Below the pieces are notes generated by a model, which saw nothing but the letters and a program-made list of their open reading frames with translations, was not told the DNA's origin and searched no databases. Positions 63,601 to 64,000 of a stretch of DNA of 64,000 nucleotides are shown one piece after another (position 1 is the stretch's first letter; each line of letters begins with the position of its first letter). The translations under genes were made by a program, and so were the position numbers. The stretch lies in the NCBI GenBank assembly GCA_003993805.1, contig RSEF01000004.1:21020229-21084228 (forward strand), given 5' to 3'. The DNA is from Himantopus leucocephalus (taxonomy: Eukaryota; Chordata; Aves; Charadriiformes; Recurvirostridae).

Positions 63601-64000
63601 AGGGCCCATCGCCCCACCAGGGGCGTCTCTGTGCAGCCCCACGACCCCCACAGCCCTTCAGCAGAAGAGCGGGTGAGCTGCACACCCCCCCGGGGCCGCC
63701 CGCTCCCCCTCACCTGGTCTTTGGGCTCATACATCAAAGGTGAAGCACGGGGAGGATGCGCTAACAGCAGGGCTCGGCGTGCTGCAAATCAGCGCCCTTA
63801 ACATTTACTTAATCACAGAGAGCGGAGGGAGCGGGGAGAGGGAAGTGGTGGCTCCTCGCATACCAATGCGAGTCCTGGTGCCGCCACCATATCCCTCCTG
63901 CCAGCTCGCCCTCCCCACCGCAGAGATGGGGAACCGAAATGAAACACGGCGGCGGCGCTTTTTCCCCTGATCAGGTTTGTAGCGCTTCTCATCCCGCCAG
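60679..64000. other. GC-rich region right of the 100-N gap, no confirmed gene
   Basis: GC-rich, CpG-containing sequence, densest at 60680-61600 and 63130-64000. Splice-like pairs exist, such as TTTTACAG at 62086 with TTAG|GT at 62158/62159 (plus strand) and GACCAG|GTGAGG at about 63718 on the minus strand. The peptides they would encode match nothing I know. If CD99L2 lies on this side as in mammals, a 5' exon could be near, but I do not see its acidic repeat motifs. Confidence 0.35.

Noticed and set aside
1..64000. CRISPR arrays, operons, prokaryotic RNA genes, tRNA or rRNA genes
   Set aside because: No regularly spaced repeats, no tRNA or rRNA signature found by eye, and the gene structure is clearly that of a vertebrate nuclear genome.

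Overview
This is a nuclear DNA window from a bird. Three things indicate this: a 5'-truncated CR1 retroposon at about 35.17-35.40 kb that keeps the CR1 3' end, an intron-split vertebrate HMGB gene, and a very GC-rich CpG island. The species cannot be fixed from the sequence. The assembly is draft quality, with one 369-base gap, one 100-base gap and several isolated N positions.

The one gene I can identify with confidence lies on the minus strand at about 20.2-26.5 kb. It is HMGB3 (HMG-2a), a two-HMG-box chromatin protein. Four coding exons (23337-23486, 22677-22816, 21942-22116, 21240-21383) join with consensus splice sites and unbroken phase into 202 residues: box A, box B and a 21-residue purely acidic tail. 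A non-coding first exon ends at a strong donor at 26341/26340. It is preceded by two CCAAT boxes inside a CpG island of about 2.6 kb that also fills much of intron 1. The 3' UTR runs left from 21239, with candidate polyadenylation signals at 20397 and 20222.

The left flank (1 to about 19 kb) and the right flank (about 27-64 kb) contain no coding exon that I recognise. Both are unique-looking DNA with few repeats. Moderately AT-rich stretches that look like conserved non-coding elements are interspersed with GC-richer stretches full of chance open frames. In mammals the order is CD99L2 - HMGB3 - GPR50, so the left side (downstream of HMGB3) would point toward the GPR50/Mel1c ortholog and the right side toward CD99L2. 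No exon of either was found.

The best second-look items are a cluster of YY1-like sites in the intron 1 CpG island, including a 15-nt motif repeated exactly 232 bp apart; a pair of perfect hairpins plus a 20-nt direct repeat at 59.53-59.66 kb; and three places where a single N sits between near-identical direct duplicates, almost certainly unmerged contig ends. I found no convincing new biological system.
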